A DNA stretch of 64,000 bases from Thalassobacillus_A hwangdonensis (GCF_042675915.1 NZ_JBHTKL010000001.1:930001-994000), one strand, 5' to 3'. Counted from the first letter of the stretch, positions 1 through 7,825 are shown. Notes: a model not told the origin generated them from the letters alone. Made by a program: numbers and translations.

Positions 1-967
1 CTGCGAAGAGGTCATCTCCGAAATCCCGGTAGAGCTGTATGCTTGATTGGATTGCATATTTTTCTTTTTCAGTCACTGGAAATTGAATATCACGAGGATA
101 ATAGAACGTATCATCTTCAACCGATTGAAACGTAACCTTTCCTTCTTTTTGAAGTGTCACGGTATCATAATGGTCGAAGCCGTATTCGAACATCCGCTGA
201 TGGTCATTCCAGTCATCCGAAGCACTCAAAGTTACTGCAACCAATTCCATGTCGCCTTTTTTGGCAGAAGTGACGAGGGTCCTTCCAGCAGCTTTTGTAT
301 ATCCTGTCTTTCCACCGGTACAGAAATCATAATATCGTGTCAGCATCTTATTTTTGTTGAACCAATAATAATCACGGTTATCAGATAGATACCGCTCAGC
401 ACCGGTAACTTCCCTGAATGTGTCATTCTTCATCGAATAGCTCATAAGTAACGCAAGGTCATAAGCGGTGGAATAATGCGTGTCAGAATCCAGACCATGC
501 GGGTTATCGAAATTGGAGTTATTCATCCCAAGCCACGCTGCTTTTTCATTCATCAGATATGCGAAACCTTCCACGCTTCCTCCAACATGCTCCGCAATTG
601 CAATTGCAGCATCGTTTCCAGACCGGAGCATCAATCCATACACAAGATCTTCCAGGGTCATCTTCTCGCCTTCTTTCAAGTAGATGGAGGACCCTTCCGT
701 GTAGACAGCCCTGTGGCTCGCTTTCACTTTTTCCTTCAACATTCCTGATTCTATTGCGAGCAGCGCAGTCATGATCTTGGTCGTGCTTGCAATCAAATGT
801 TGATCATCCGCTGCTTTTTCATACAATACTCGTCCAGATTTCATATCCATCAGTACTGCATTCCTTGCTGAGACCGACAGATGCTGGTCTGCATGTGCAG
901 GTGTACTAGTACTGAAAAGTGTTCCGATCATCATAACGATCGTCAATAGGACCATCCACTTCTTCAC
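1..967 (-). CDS. dacB: D-alanyl-D-alanine carboxypeptidase DacB (PBP5*), C-terminus cut by window edge
   Basis: Serine-type D,D-carboxypeptidase that trims peptidoglycan stem peptides; the B. subtilis orthologue acts in the mother cell and sets cortex cross-linking. I read a GTG start at 967 after an AGAAGGAGGAAC ribosome site. A signal peptide ending near AHA is followed by the S11 motifs: STTK with Ser61 and Lys64, a downstream SGN, and KTG in the CTGGKTGYT stretch. About 322 codons are inside the window and the C-terminal part continues beyond base 1. A sigma-E-like promoter lies just upstream. In B. subtilis dacB also follows ypuI and precedes spmAB, which agrees with this placement. It is distinct from the second carboxypeptidase gene, dacF, in the same window. 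Confidence 0.93.
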   Translation of the reverse strand, partial: MKKWMVLLTIVMMIGTLFSTSTPAHADQHLSVSARNAVLMDMKSGRVLYEKAADDQHLIASTTKIMTALLAIESGMLKEKVKASHRAVYTEGSSIYLKEGEKMTLEDLVYGLMLRSGNDAAIAIAEHVGGSVEGFAYLMNEKAAWLGMNNSNFDNPHGLDSDTHYSTAYDLALLMSYSMKNDTFREVTGAERYLSDNRDYYWFNKNKMLTRYYDFCTGGKTGYTKAAGRTLVTSAKKGDMELVAVTLSASDDWNDHQRMFEYGFDHYDTVTLQKEGKVTFQSVEDDTFYYPRDIQFPVTEKEKYAIQSSIQLYRDFGDDLFA

Positions 968-1000
968 TGCTGTTCCTCCTTCTAAAACTTGTCTTTTATA

Positions 1001-1028
1001 AATCTATGCATCTAAGACAAGCATATGA
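1001..1028 (-). promoter_or_regulatory. Candidate sigma-E promoter of dacB
   Basis: On the minus strand TCATATG, 13 bases, then CATAGATT. This resembles the sigma-E consensus KMATATT / CATACAMT with one mismatch in the -35 and two in the -10. It sits about 35 bases before the dacB start. Sigma-E control of dacB is known in B. subtilis; the assignment here is inference. Confidence 0.45.
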
Positions 1029-1130
1029 GTATTTTAGGCAGGCGGAACAGATGGAAGGTTGTGATGAAAGACTCTGTTAAATCTCAGTGTAAATTCTCCC
1101 GGTAAAAGAGAATTTGAGATATGATGTGAC

Positions 1131-1285
1131 GGTGCCGAATCAACGGAAAGGGCGGCTGGGAAACTACTCGCTTTCCTGTGGGGGAGACGAGCCTCCTCGG
1201 TCTTTTCACGACCTGTGGGGTCTCGCCTAGGCCCTTCACCCACTGGAGTCTCGCAGTTTCCCAACCGCCATGTGTGTTTCGGTGG
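1131..1285. repeat. Dispersed GC-rich repeat, family A, copy 1
   Basis: About 155 bp in the 420-bp gene-free gap between dacB and ypuI. It is closely related to 24842-24999: shared blocks include GAAAGGGCGGC, CTACTCGCTTTCCTGTGGGG, GCCTCCTCGGTC and CCACTGGAGTCTCGCAGTT in the same order. No credible gene is seen in this gap; a 92-codon minus-strand frame through it is a by-product of the repeat. Its GC content is clearly above that of the flanking intergenic DNA. Confidence 0.8.
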
Positions 1286-1387
1286 CCAATCACGATTTTG
1301 CATGATTTTCAAAAATTAAAAACGATGTTTATTACTATAAAAAAATGCATCAAGCCGTCTATGCGACTCGATGCATTCACATTTGGT

Positions 1388-1900
1388 TCAGGATGCTGGT
1401 CCTTCTTTTTGATTATTCATGACTATTTTCGTCTGATAATCTGTTTCATAGTAATCCAGTTCTTCTCTGATCTGCTGAAAAGGGTGTTCCAGCCTCGTCA
1501 TCAGCATTTTTACCGATTCAGGAGGTTCGTGATGGAACTTGATTGCATTCTTTCCAGTGTAAGCCGCGCGGCTATCTTCATACCAAGTATCGCCTTTCGG
1601 TGAGAAAAATTCAGCGATGCACTGATGATAGATCCCATAAAGCGTCCGTTCTGCTGCTGATTTCCTGAAAATTTCCGATTGCAGCAAAACCCGGACTGTA
1701 TCTTTAGCTTCATCACAGAATACTCCCAATCTACGAAGGGATCGCATCAATTCCTGATAATATTCCTTTTCCCTGCTGCCACCCTCGTTCATCAATCCAT
1801 CTATATGATGGTGATTAAGGTAGTCACTGATCTTGCCATCTACGTTCTCTAAAAAGTCGCTGACCTCTTCCATTTGTGCACGGACAAGCTGGTTGCTCAT
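1388..1900 (-). CDS. ypuI: YpuI family protein (DUF3907)
   Basis: A 170-residue soluble, mostly helical protein with no signal peptide or membrane segment. The N-terminal run (SNQLVRAQMEEVSDFLENV) and overall length match the YpuI/DUF3907 family, whose function is unknown. The ATG follows a strong AAGGAGG ribosome site. Its position between scpB and dacB is the same as in B. subtilis, which supports orthology. Charged residues are abundant and there are two Cys. The reaction or partner cannot be stated from sequence. Confidence 0.85.
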   Translation of the reverse strand: MSNQLVRAQMEEVSDFLENVDGKISDYLNHHHIDGLMNEGGSREKEYYQELMRSLRRLGVFCDEAKDTVRVLLQSEIFRKSAAERTLYGIYHQCIAEFFSPKGDTWYEDSRAAYTGKNAIKFHHEPPESVKMLMTRLEHPFQQIREELDYYETDYQTKIVMNNQKEGPAS

Positions 1901-1933
1901 AAAATTGCCTCCTTAGATGTTTCCCAATGTGAT

Positions 1934-2347
1934 TCATCCATGTATGAATGCTAAAGTAGATTCTAATTCATAAGGTTTGCCATCACTCAATTTCAGAAGC
2001 ATCTGCTGCAAAGATTCCCAATTGATATTGGCGTATAGTTCTGCATATTCATCATAGTCATTGATGTAGATTTTCCTTTTGTGCTTATATCTGGGATTCT
2101 TGATGAGTGCAACAAGCGCAGCTACATCCTTGACATCGATCTTAGTTTCACCAAAGCTCATGATCGGATTCTCTTCATATGGCATAAACTCATTCATACG
2201 TTCATCGAAGTACCTCAAATACAACAATTCCAATGAATGTTCCTGGCCTTTATCAAAATATACAACTTCAGACCTGTTAAAGAACTCCTCAGGTGAGGCA
2301 GCTTGCGACTTTGTCAATTCCTCTCCGTGACTCGCTCGTATTTCCAT
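1934..2347 (-). CDS. Hypothetical protein between scpB and ypuI
   Basis: I chose the ATG at 2347 because GGGGGGAT precedes it at good spacing; a longer frame to 2473 would run into the 3' end of scpB and lacks a ribosome site. The product is 137 residues, acidic and soluble, with aromatic-rich stretches (ELLYLRYFDERMNEF, YINDYDEYAELYANINWESL) and no membrane segment. I do not recognise the family. It is 58 bases downstream of scpB and 33 bases upstream of ypuI, so it is probably co-transcribed with both. No paralogue is seen in the window. Confidence 0.75.
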   Translation of the reverse strand: MEIRASHGEELTKSQAASPEEFFNRSEVVYFDKGQEHSLELLYLRYFDERMNEFMPYEENPIMSFGETKIDVKDVAALVALIKNPRYKHKRKIYINDYDEYAELYANINWESLQQMLLKLSDGKPYELESTLAFIHG

Positions 2348-2405
2348 CAAATCCCCCCAACATCGTCTTAGTACTATACTATCATAGTTCCTGTGAAAGG
2401 ATGCT

Positions 2406-3023
2406 CTAATATTCTGAAAACTCCTCATCATCCGTTTGGTAGGCTCCATTTGCCTCTTCTTTGAACTTATCAAAGAATAAGTCTGCTTCCGATTCGATAT
2501 CTTCAGAAGGATTCTCAGGCAATGGAGGTAACTCTTCCAATGATGTCAAACCGAAATAGGTAAGAAAGTCTGTAGTTGTCCCATATAAAATCGGACGTCC
2601 AATACCTTCTTTTCTTCCAACCTCTTCGATCATCGACCTGACTACAAGGGTGTGCACTGCTCGCTCACTCTTCACCCCACGCAGTTCTTCAATCTCCACC
2701 CTCGTGATTGGCTGTTGATATGCAATGATCGCCAGCGTCTCCAGAGCAGCCTGGGAAAGCTTACTCGCTTGTGGAGTTGCAATCATTTTCTTGTAGTAGG
2801 GTGCATGCTGTGGCTTGGTGGATAGAAATACGACATCTTTCGCGTACATTAATCTGATACCCCTATGGTCATGCTCGTAATCGTATTCCAACTCTTTCAA
2901 CGTGAGCTCAGTCGTTTCTGCATCCGTTTCTACTATTTCTGCTAAAGCTTTTTTAGAGAGGCCCTCTTCACCAGCTGCAAAAAGCAGCCCTTCCAGGACC
3001 CCTTTCATTTCATTCCTATCCAT
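2406..3023 (-). CDS. scpB: Segregation and condensation protein B
   Basis: Regulatory kleisin-partner of the SMC-ScpA-ScpB condensin, which loads at parS and organises newly replicated origins. The 205-residue product shows the two winged-helix domains expected for ScpB, with conserved stretches LEGLLFAAGEEGL at the N-terminus, and ALETLAIIAYQQPITR with EIEELRG in the middle. The tail from about residue 170 is acidic and variable. The start has GGAGG seven bases upstream and overlaps the scpA stop by one base (TAATG), so the two are translationally coupled, as is usual. Confidence 0.96.
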   Translation of the reverse strand: MDRNEMKGVLEGLLFAAGEEGLSKKALAEIVETDAETTELTLKELEYDYEHDHRGIRLMYAKDVVFLSTKPQHAPYYKKMIATPQASKLSQAALETLAIIAYQQPITRVEIEELRGVKSERAVHTLVVRSMIEEVGRKEGIGRPILYGTTTDFLTYFGLTSLEELPPLPENPSEDIESEADLFFDKFKEEANGAYQTDDEEFSEY

Positions 3024-3766
3024 TACTGGTCCTCCATTTTATACACGATCAATTCATCAAAATGGTTATTCTGCACACATGTCAGCCGGTTGATTTTCAT
3101 CAGTTCCAAGATGGCCATGAACGTGACGACGATATGTGATCTCGTTTTTTCAGGAAACAAAGTGAAGAAGCCGACACCCTTTGTGTTTACATCGATCTGC
3201 TTCATGATTTCTTCCATCCGCGTTTGAATCGGAATCTCGTCACGCTGGACCTTTGTTTCGGCAGGTTTCTCCCACTGTTTCCTTTGGAACAGCTTCGACA
3301 AAGCTCCTAACATGTCATAGATCGAGGCTTCTCCCGGAGTTACTTTAGGCTTTTCCTCCATATATTCTTCCAATGTCGAGGGTTGCCTTGTGTACACGTG
3401 GTTGGCAGTTTGCTCTTTATCCTTCAAGGAAGCAGCTGCTTCTTTATATTTCCGGTACTCGATCAATCTTCTCATCAGTTCTTCACGAGGGTCTTCCTCA
3501 AGCTCATCCTCATCTTCAAATTCGACAGGCTGCTTCGGAAGCAGCATCTGGCTTTTGATCGCCAGCAAGGTTGCCGCCATTACAAGATACTCACTTGCTA
3601 CGTCCAATTCAAGCACCTGCATCGTATGGATGTAGGCCATATATTGTTCCGTTATCGTTGCTACAGGAATATCATAAATATCGATTTCATAACGGTTGAT
3701 CAAATGGAGAAGAAGATCCAACGGTCCTTCAAACGCATCGACCTTTACTTGATAGCTTTTATTCAA
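3023..3766 (-). CDS. scpA: Segregation and condensation protein A
   Basis: Kleisin subunit of SMC condensin. I place the start at the TTG at 3766: GGGAGGAAAGATC lies directly before it and the protein then begins NKSYQVKVDAFEGPLDLLL, the conserved ScpA N-terminus; the longer frame to 3901 has no family support. The result is 247 residues, close to the 251 of B. subtilis. The N-terminal half binds the SMC neck and the C-terminal winged helix the SMC head, with an acidic linker (EDEDELEEDPREEL) between. It overlaps scpB by one base. Confidence 0.95.
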   Translation of the reverse strand: MNKSYQVKVDAFEGPLDLLLHLINRYEIDIYDIPVATITEQYMAYIHTMQVLELDVASEYLVMAATLLAIKSQMLLPKQPVEFEDEDELEEDPREELMRRLIEYRKYKEAAASLKDKEQTANHVYTRQPSTLEEYMEEKPKVTPGEASIYDMLGALSKLFQRKQWEKPAETKVQRDEIPIQTRMEEIMKQIDVNTKGVGFFTLFPEKTRSHIVVTFMAILELMKINRLTCVQNNHFDELIVYKMEDQ

Positions 3767-3825
3767 CAGATCTTTCCTCCCTGCTAATTTTTTGTTCAGT
3801 AGCCCATACACATTCGTAAGATAGA

Positions 3826-3855
3826 CATAAATTAATACCGTAAGATAAATCTTAC
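3826..3855 (+). promoter_or_regulatory. Candidate sporulation promoter element and palindrome before a small spore-type gene
   Basis: CATAAATTA (3826-3834) fits the sigma-K -10 pattern CATANNNTA, with an AC pair about 15 bases before it. GTAAGATAAATCTTAC (3840-3855) is an inverted repeat, and CGTAAGATA occurs twice 24 bases apart (3815 and 3839). This lies in the divergent gap between scpA and the 28-codon gene. Sigma-factor assignment is tentative. Confidence 0.3.
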
Positions 3856-3899
3856 CAAAAAAACTGATTTCCGTTAATACAAAAAGGAGGAATTCATTC

Positions 3900-3986
3900 A
3901 TGAGTGGCGGTTATGGTAGTGGTTTCGCGTTGATCGTTGTGTTGTTCATTCTTTTGGTGATTGTCGGAGCAGCTTGGTTGTACTAA
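3900..3986 (+). CDS. Tiny membrane protein, YjcZ family (sporulation-associated)
   Basis: A 28-residue peptide with a glycine-rich head MSGGYGSGF followed by one hydrophobic helix (ALIVVLFILLVIVGAAWLY) that ends the protein. This is the architecture of the YjcZ/TIGR01732 tiny transmembrane family found in Bacillaceae spores. AAAAAGGAGG stands eight bases before the ATG, so translation is well supported despite the short length. It is divergent from scpA and followed by the DUF309 gene on the same strand. Membrane insertion in the forespore or spore is inferred from the family. Confidence 0.85.
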   Translation: MSGGYGSGFALIVVLFILLVIVGAAWLY

Positions 3987-4114
3987 GATCAGACTGAACG
4001 ACTGGAGCCATGCAGCATTGCATGGCTTTTTCATTTATCTTTAAATTTTTGCAGGTGCCCTCCACCAGGCAGTATGATAGAATCGTATCATTCCTGATAA
4101 AGGAGGACTATGCT

Positions 4115-4636
4115 ATGTATCCGACTCTTTACATAGAATACCTCGCACATTTCCACTGTACGAAAGACTTTTTTGAGTGCCATGAAGTGCTTGAGGAACA
4201 TTGGAAGGAAGTCGAGCCGAAACGAAGGGATTCCGTTTGGGTCGCACTTATCCAATTGGCAGTCAGCTTATATCATCACCGGAGAGGAAATCATGCCGGG
4301 GCTCAGAGATTACTCGAAAAATCGTATGACAAAGTGAAGCTAAGAGAAAATGAATTGAAATCACTGGGTCTGGACCCTGTCCAATTGCAACGCCTGATGG
4401 AAGAATTAAAGGAGCATTACGCCAGCAACCTCCCCTTTCAACACGTCGAGCTTCCAGTTGATGACCCGGAACTGGTTGAACTATACAAAGCAAAGTGTCA
4501 AGCTTGGCACGATGAGGGAATCCTGGAGAATGATCACCATTTTCTCGTTCATAAACACCGTCTAAGAGACCGTTCTGACGTAATGGATGAGCGCCAGATC
4601 CAGCTGGATAAACGGCGGAATAATCAAAAACCGTGA
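4115..4636 (+). CDS. DUF309 domain-containing protein (YpuF-like)
   Basis: Start at 4115, eight bases after AGGAGG; the longer upstream frame has no ribosome site. The 173-residue product has the DUF309 signature near the N-terminus (FHCTKDFFECHEVLEEHWK) and the following helix ALIQLAVSLYHHRRGNHAGA. These helices form a small all-alpha domain with conserved His and Glu residues. The biochemical role is unknown. In B. subtilis the relative YpuF lies beside ribT and scpA, as here. The C-terminus is basic (HKHRLRDRSD...KRRNNQK). It is convergent with ribT and shares a bidirectional terminator with it. Confidence 0.88.
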   Translation: MYPTLYIEYLAHFHCTKDFFECHEVLEEHWKEVEPKRRDSVWVALIQLAVSLYHHRRGNHAGAQRLLEKSYDKVKLRENELKSLGLDPVQLQRLMEELKEHYASNLPFQHVELPVDDPELVELYKAKCQAWHDEGILENDHHFLVHKHRLRDRSDVMDERQIQLDKRRNNQKP

Positions 4637-4676
4637 CCAGGATTTTGCCTTGAATTGACTAAACCATAGACACAGT

Positions 4677-4717
4677 AAAAAAGCAGCGCAACGTCTATTG
4701 ACGTGAGCGCTGCTTTT
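4677..4717. terminator. Bidirectional terminator between the DUF309 gene and ribT
   Basis: Stem AAGCAGCGCaACGTC / GACGTgAGCGCTGCTT with a four-base loop, flanked by A-run on the left and T-run on the right, so it can end both convergent genes. Its right end overlaps the ribT stop codon. Confidence 0.85.
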
Positions 4718-5087
4718 ATATGTCACTGGAAGCTTTTTGAGGACGGTCTGCGCACTTTTCCAGGAATGCAGTAGTATCTTCGCTGGCACGCACATCATAT
4801 CCATCCGCATAAAAATCTCTGACTTCCTGCACCATTTTCCTGCCAATTCCCATATTCCGATGGGAAGGGTTGACGGTGATGTGCTGGATACATACGTCTA
4901 TCCCAGAAATCTCAACACCGATGGCACCAAGGATATCTTCTTCTTTCCAGAGGAAAAGCTGCCAATCTTCATTCGTCTCATATTCTTTAATGGTCTGCTG
5001 AAGTTTTTTGACATCTTTTTCGCTCGGCATGAAAGAAAGCAATCCCATCGCGATTTTTTCAAATGACTTTTTATATCGAATCAGCAT
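4716..5087 (-). CDS. ribT: GNAT acetyltransferase RibT
   Basis: A 123-residue GCN5-type N-acetyltransferase. The N-terminus MLIRYKKSFEKIAMGLLSFMPSEKD is nearly identical to B. subtilis RibT as I remember it, and the acetyl-CoA loop is NPSHRNMGIGRKM (Q/RxxGxG/A). In B. subtilis ribT is the last gene of the riboflavin operon, but no rib gene lies next to it here. GAGGGG precedes the ATG. Its substrate is not established. Downstream is the shared terminator; upstream a small membrane peptide and an M50 peptidase. Confidence 0.9.
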   Translation of the reverse strand: MLIRYKKSFEKIAMGLLSFMPSEKDVKKLQQTIKEYETNEDWQLFLWKEEDILGAIGVEISGIDVCIQHITVNPSHRNMGIGRKMVQEVRDFYADGYDVRASEDTTAFLEKCADRPQKASSDI

Positions 5088-5230
5088 AATAACCCCTCAT
5101 TATAAAGTGACTTTCCATGATCGGCTTTTGGAACTTCCCAAATTGCCATACCTATTCAACCGTAAGTGAACGTTGTATCTATTAAAGACTGAATCGCACC
5201 AGTTTGTCAATTGGAGATTTTGTCGAATGA

Positions 5231-5317
5231 TCAGGCGATGATCAGCCAGTAGTATAATCCCCATCCTATGCTTAAAACAAGCAATGTGATAAATAAAAGG
5301 ATCTGTTTTTTTCTCAA
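5231..5317 (-). CDS. Possible 28-residue single-pass membrane peptide
   Basis: From a TTG at 5317, ten bases after AAAGGGG, the frame encodes RKKQ followed by a hydrophobic helix ILLFITLLVLSIGWGLYYWLIIA and a TGA. A positive head, one membrane span and a ribosome site are what a real small membrane peptide would show. No other convincing gene is in the 305-base gap between ribT and the M50 gene. I do not recognise a family. Non-ATG start and short length keep confidence low. Confidence 0.4.
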   Translation of the reverse strand: MRKKQILLFITLLVLSIGWGLYYWLIIA

Positions 5318-5392
5318 TTGTCATATCCCCTTTGAAGCGGCCCTTGTTTACTCCCTCGATTAGGATAAGCCATCCGAAGGAATTATTCAAGT

Positions 5393-5845
5393 CTACTTGA
5401 AGAGACCAGGAAATATTGCCTGCATGACGCGATACCCGTCAGAAATCTTTCCATTCACCTTGAATGGGATGAGATTGAAGCAAGCAAGATAAAGGTTGAA
5501 CAGCATCAATAACTGTATAGCTCCATTATGACCGCCCGGAAGGAATATATACAATCCACTGAATAGCATCAGATTAGCGACAGGTCCACCAACGCTGATC
5601 CACGCTTCTTCTCTTTTTGAGAAAGGGGTATTCCTGATGCTGTCGGTCGTTCCTCCGAAGAAAAAAACAGCGTGAATTTGAATATGTACTGTACCGATAA
5701 CAATTGAAAGCAGTTTTTTCCCCGATCCGATCCGCACAACTGCCTGTGTCTGCTTCAACGAGATTGCAGCAAGCCCGTGACCGAGTTCATGAATCATAAT
5801 ACCAACAGGGGCAATCCACAACATGGCAAGAAAAAAATCGAACAC
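5393..5845 (-). CDS. M50-type site-2 protease family membrane protein
   Basis: I place the start at GTG 5845, ten bases after AAAGGAG; the upstream part of the longer frame lies within the ppiB terminator. The product is about 150 residues with several membrane helices. The zinc motif HELGH is at residues 19-23 in the first helix, and a later VGGPVANLMLF helix and NLIPF...ISDGY segment supplies the third ligand Asp in place of the usual NPDG. This is the compact intramembrane metalloprotease layout. No signalling partner (anti-sigma factor or pro-sigma gene) is adjacent, so the substrate is unknown. Confidence 0.8.
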   Translation of the reverse strand: MFDFFLAMLWIAPVGIMIHELGHGLAAISLKQTQAVVRIGSGKKLLSIVIGTVHIQIHAVFFFGGTTDSIRNTPFSKREEAWISVGGPVANLMLFSGLYIFLPGGHNGAIQLLMLFNLYLACFNLIPFKVNGKISDGYRVMQAIFPGLFK

Positions 5846-5875
5846 CGCATTTGCGCTCCTTTTCTGTTGTTCACA

Positions 5876-5927
5876 AATAAAAAGAGGCTGACAACCCCGT
5901 CTTACATCTACTCTCAGAGCTGTCAGC
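5876..5927 (-). terminator. Terminator after ppiB
   Basis: On the minus strand GCTGACA ... TGTCAGC with a long loop (27 bases), followed by CTCTTTTTATT. It begins within 15 bases of the ppiB stop codon. Confidence 0.6.
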
Positions 5928-5940
5928 ATATTTCATCTTC

Positions 5941-6378
5941 TTATTCTTCGTCCCAGACTTTCACTTCTTTCATCGTGTCACCAGGTTTGATATCCAGAAC
6001 AGTATCCATTCCTTCTGTCACCTGACCAAACACTGTATGAACTCCGTCCAAGTGCGGTTGTGGTTCATGAACGATGAAGAACTGGCTTCCTCCAGTATCT
6101 TTACCAGCATGTGCCATTGAAAGGGAACCTGCTACGTGTTTGTGCGGATTTCCTTCTGTTTCGCATTTGATTGTGTACCCAGGGCCACCAGCTCCTGTTC
6201 CCGTAGGATCGCCGCCTTGTGCTACAAAACCTGGGATGACGCGGTGGAAAGTTACACCATCATAGAAACCGCTGTTTGCAAGCTTTTCAAAATTTTCTAC
6301 TGTTTTCGGTGCTGCTTCCGGATAAAAGTCGATCAGAATCTTTTCTCCAGTTTCGAATGCAATACTACCTTTTTTCAT
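5941..6378 (-). CDS. ppiB: Peptidyl-prolyl cis-trans isomerase B (cyclophilin)
   Basis: Cytoplasmic cyclophilin, 145 residues, catalysing prolyl isomerisation during protein folding. The catalytic core is visible: FHRVIPGFVAQGGDPTGTG (Arg and Gln of the active site), GSLSMAHAGKDTGGSQFFI and HLDGVHTVFGQVTEGMDTV. No signal peptide. GGAAGGGG lies before the ATG. It is followed closely by lysA upstream on the same strand (5-base gap), suggesting lysA-ppiB co-transcription, and is closed by its own hairpin. Confidence 0.96.
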   Translation of the reverse strand: MKKGSIAFETGEKILIDFYPEAAPKTVENFEKLANSGFYDGVTFHRVIPGFVAQGGDPTGTGAGGPGYTIKCETEGNPHKHVAGSLSMAHAGKDTGGSQFFIVHEPQPHLDGVHTVFGQVTEGMDTVLDIKPGDTMKEVKVWDEE

Positions 6379-6383
6379 TTTGT

Positions 6384-7691
6384 TTACCCCTTCCGATTTT
6401 CATAGGATCGATCCAAACGTGTCAGATCTTCGTAGGATTCCCGCTCGATTACAAGCTGATGCTCACCGTCTTCCACAAAGACTACAGCAGCTTTAGGGAA
6501 TCGGTTATAGTTGTTCGACATGGAATAACCATACGCTCCCGTGCTCATGACAGCTAAGATATCATGATGGGTCACACTCGGTACGTCCACATCCCATATT
6601 AGCATATCTCCTGACTCACAGCACTTCCCTGCTACAGAAACTTTTTCTTTTACCGGTTCGTTCATCCTGTTTGCAACGAATGCTTCATACCTTGCCTGAT
6701 ATAATGCAGGGCGAAGATTGTCCGTCATTCCCCCATCGACAGAAATATATTTACGAACTCCCGGAATTTCCTTTACTGATCCGATGGAATATAGAGTCAT
6801 GGCAGCATCACCTACAATGGCCCTGCCTGGCTCGATCCATATTTCCGGAACCGGATATTCGGCGGAATCAGATAACTTCTGTACTTCATCGATAAGAGCG
6901 TGCGCATAAGTATCGAGTTCCAGAGGGGCATCATCATCTGTGTAACGAATACCGAACCCACCCCCAAGGTTCAATACGCGAGCTGTGAACCCATAAGTTT
7001 CTTTCCACTTGATCATGGCCTCGAACAACTTATTCGTCGCCATTACGAAGCCGCTCGTTTCAAAGATCTGAGAACCAATATGACAATGAAGTCCGATCAA
7101 TTCCATTCTTTCCACTTTAGCAATCTTTTCATAAGCAAGCTCCGCCTGGCCGCTCGATAAATCGAAGCCGAACTTGGAATCTTCCTGTCCGGTCAGGATA
7201 TAGTCATGCGTGTGCGCTTCAATACCAGGCGTTACCCGAAGCAGGACATTCATTGTCTTCTTTTTCTCTTGCAGAATTGCAGATAGAAGATCAATTTCGT
7301 AAAAATTGTCGATAACGATGCAGCCGATTCCATGATCCACTGCCATCTCCAATTCTTCCAAACTTTTGTTATTTCCATGCAGATGGATTTTATCCATCGG
7401 ATAGCCGGCTCGGATTGCAGTGTACAGTTCACCTTGCGAGACGACATCCAGACTGAGCTCTTCCTGTTTTGCCACCTCCAGCATCGCTATCGACGAAAAT
7501 GCCTTGCTGGCATACGCAACCTGCGCCTTCATTCCTCTGTCTTTGAATGTACGGACAAACGCTCTGGCATTTTTCCTTATACGTGCGACATCATATACAA
7601 ATAAAGGTGTACCATATTGTTCTGCCAAACGGACCGTATCGACTCCACCAAATACCAGATGACCTTCCTCGTTAACAATCGTATTGTTCAT
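6384..7691 (-). CDS. lysA: Diaminopimelate decarboxylase
   Basis: PLP enzyme that converts meso-diaminopimelate to lysine, the last step of lysine synthesis. The ATG at 7691 follows GGGGAG; the 11 extra residues of a longer frame contain that ribosome site. The 435-residue protein has the fold-III PLP lysine in QVAYASKAF, the phosphate-binding GGGFG motif, the HCHIGSQI segment, and the C-terminal barrel with CCESGDM at the active site. In B. subtilis lysA also follows the spoVA operon. A terminator separates it from spoVAF, and the short leader shows no lysine riboswitch. Confidence 0.97.
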   Translation of the reverse strand: MNNTIVNEEGHLVFGGVDTVRLAEQYGTPLFVYDVARIRKNARAFVRTFKDRGMKAQVAYASKAFSSIAMLEVAKQEELSLDVVSQGELYTAIRAGYPMDKIHLHGNNKSLEELEMAVDHGIGCIVIDNFYEIDLLSAILQEKKKTMNVLLRVTPGIEAHTHDYILTGQEDSKFGFDLSSGQAELAYEKIAKVERMELIGLHCHIGSQIFETSGFVMATNKLFEAMIKWKETYGFTARVLNLGGGFGIRYTDDDAPLELDTYAHALIDEVQKLSDSAEYPVPEIWIEPGRAIVGDAAMTLYSIGSVKEIPGVRKYISVDGGMTDNLRPALYQARYEAFVANRMNEPVKEKVSVAGKCCESGDMLIWDVDVPSVTHHDILAVMSTGAYGYSMSNNYNRFPKAAVVFVEDGEHQLVIERESYEDLTRLDRSYENRKG

Positions 7692-7733
7692 TCTGTTCGA
7701 CTCCCCTGCAGATCTATGTAACATGTAAGGTAA

Positions 7734-7796
7734 TTAGAAATCTTGGCCTATCGCCATAATTGGCGGTAAACTAAAAATCGTTCCAGTGTAAAAAAA
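7734..7796 (+). repeat. Degenerate copy of dispersed hairpin repeat, family B
   Basis: TTAGAAAtCTTGGCcTATCGCC, then AATTGGCG and a closing GTGTAAAAAA, resemble the consensus drawn from 40119-40222 and 44400-44496 but with a deleted centre. It lies in the lysA leader just before the spoVAF terminator. Confidence 0.4.
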
Positions 7797-7825
7797 TATT
7801 CCCCTTGATTATAAAGGGGAATATA
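7790..7825 (-). terminator. Terminator of the spoVA operon
   Basis: Near-perfect stem ATATTCCCCTT / AAGGGGAATAT with a 6-base loop followed on the minus strand by a T7 run; placed between spoVAF and lysA. Confidence 0.85.

Noticed and set aside
1034..1312. 92-codon minus-strand frame in the dacB-ypuI gap
   Set aside because: It lies over the family A repeat; a similar peptide appears in another frame from the copy at 24842-24999. No ribosome site. The shared peptide is a by-product of the repeated DNA.
3767..3901. Extended scpA start at 3901
   Set aside because: The extra 45 residues have no ribosome site, no ScpA similarity, and overlap the promoter region of the divergent small gene.
5100..5390. 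96-codon minus-strand frame upstream of ribT
   Set aside because: No ribosome site, low-complexity composition; a shorter membrane frame with a ribosome site in the same gap is more plausible.
7692..7790. Lysine riboswitch before lysA
   Set aside because: The leader is about 100 bases, carries a degenerate repeat, and shows none of the conserved lysine riboswitch elements.
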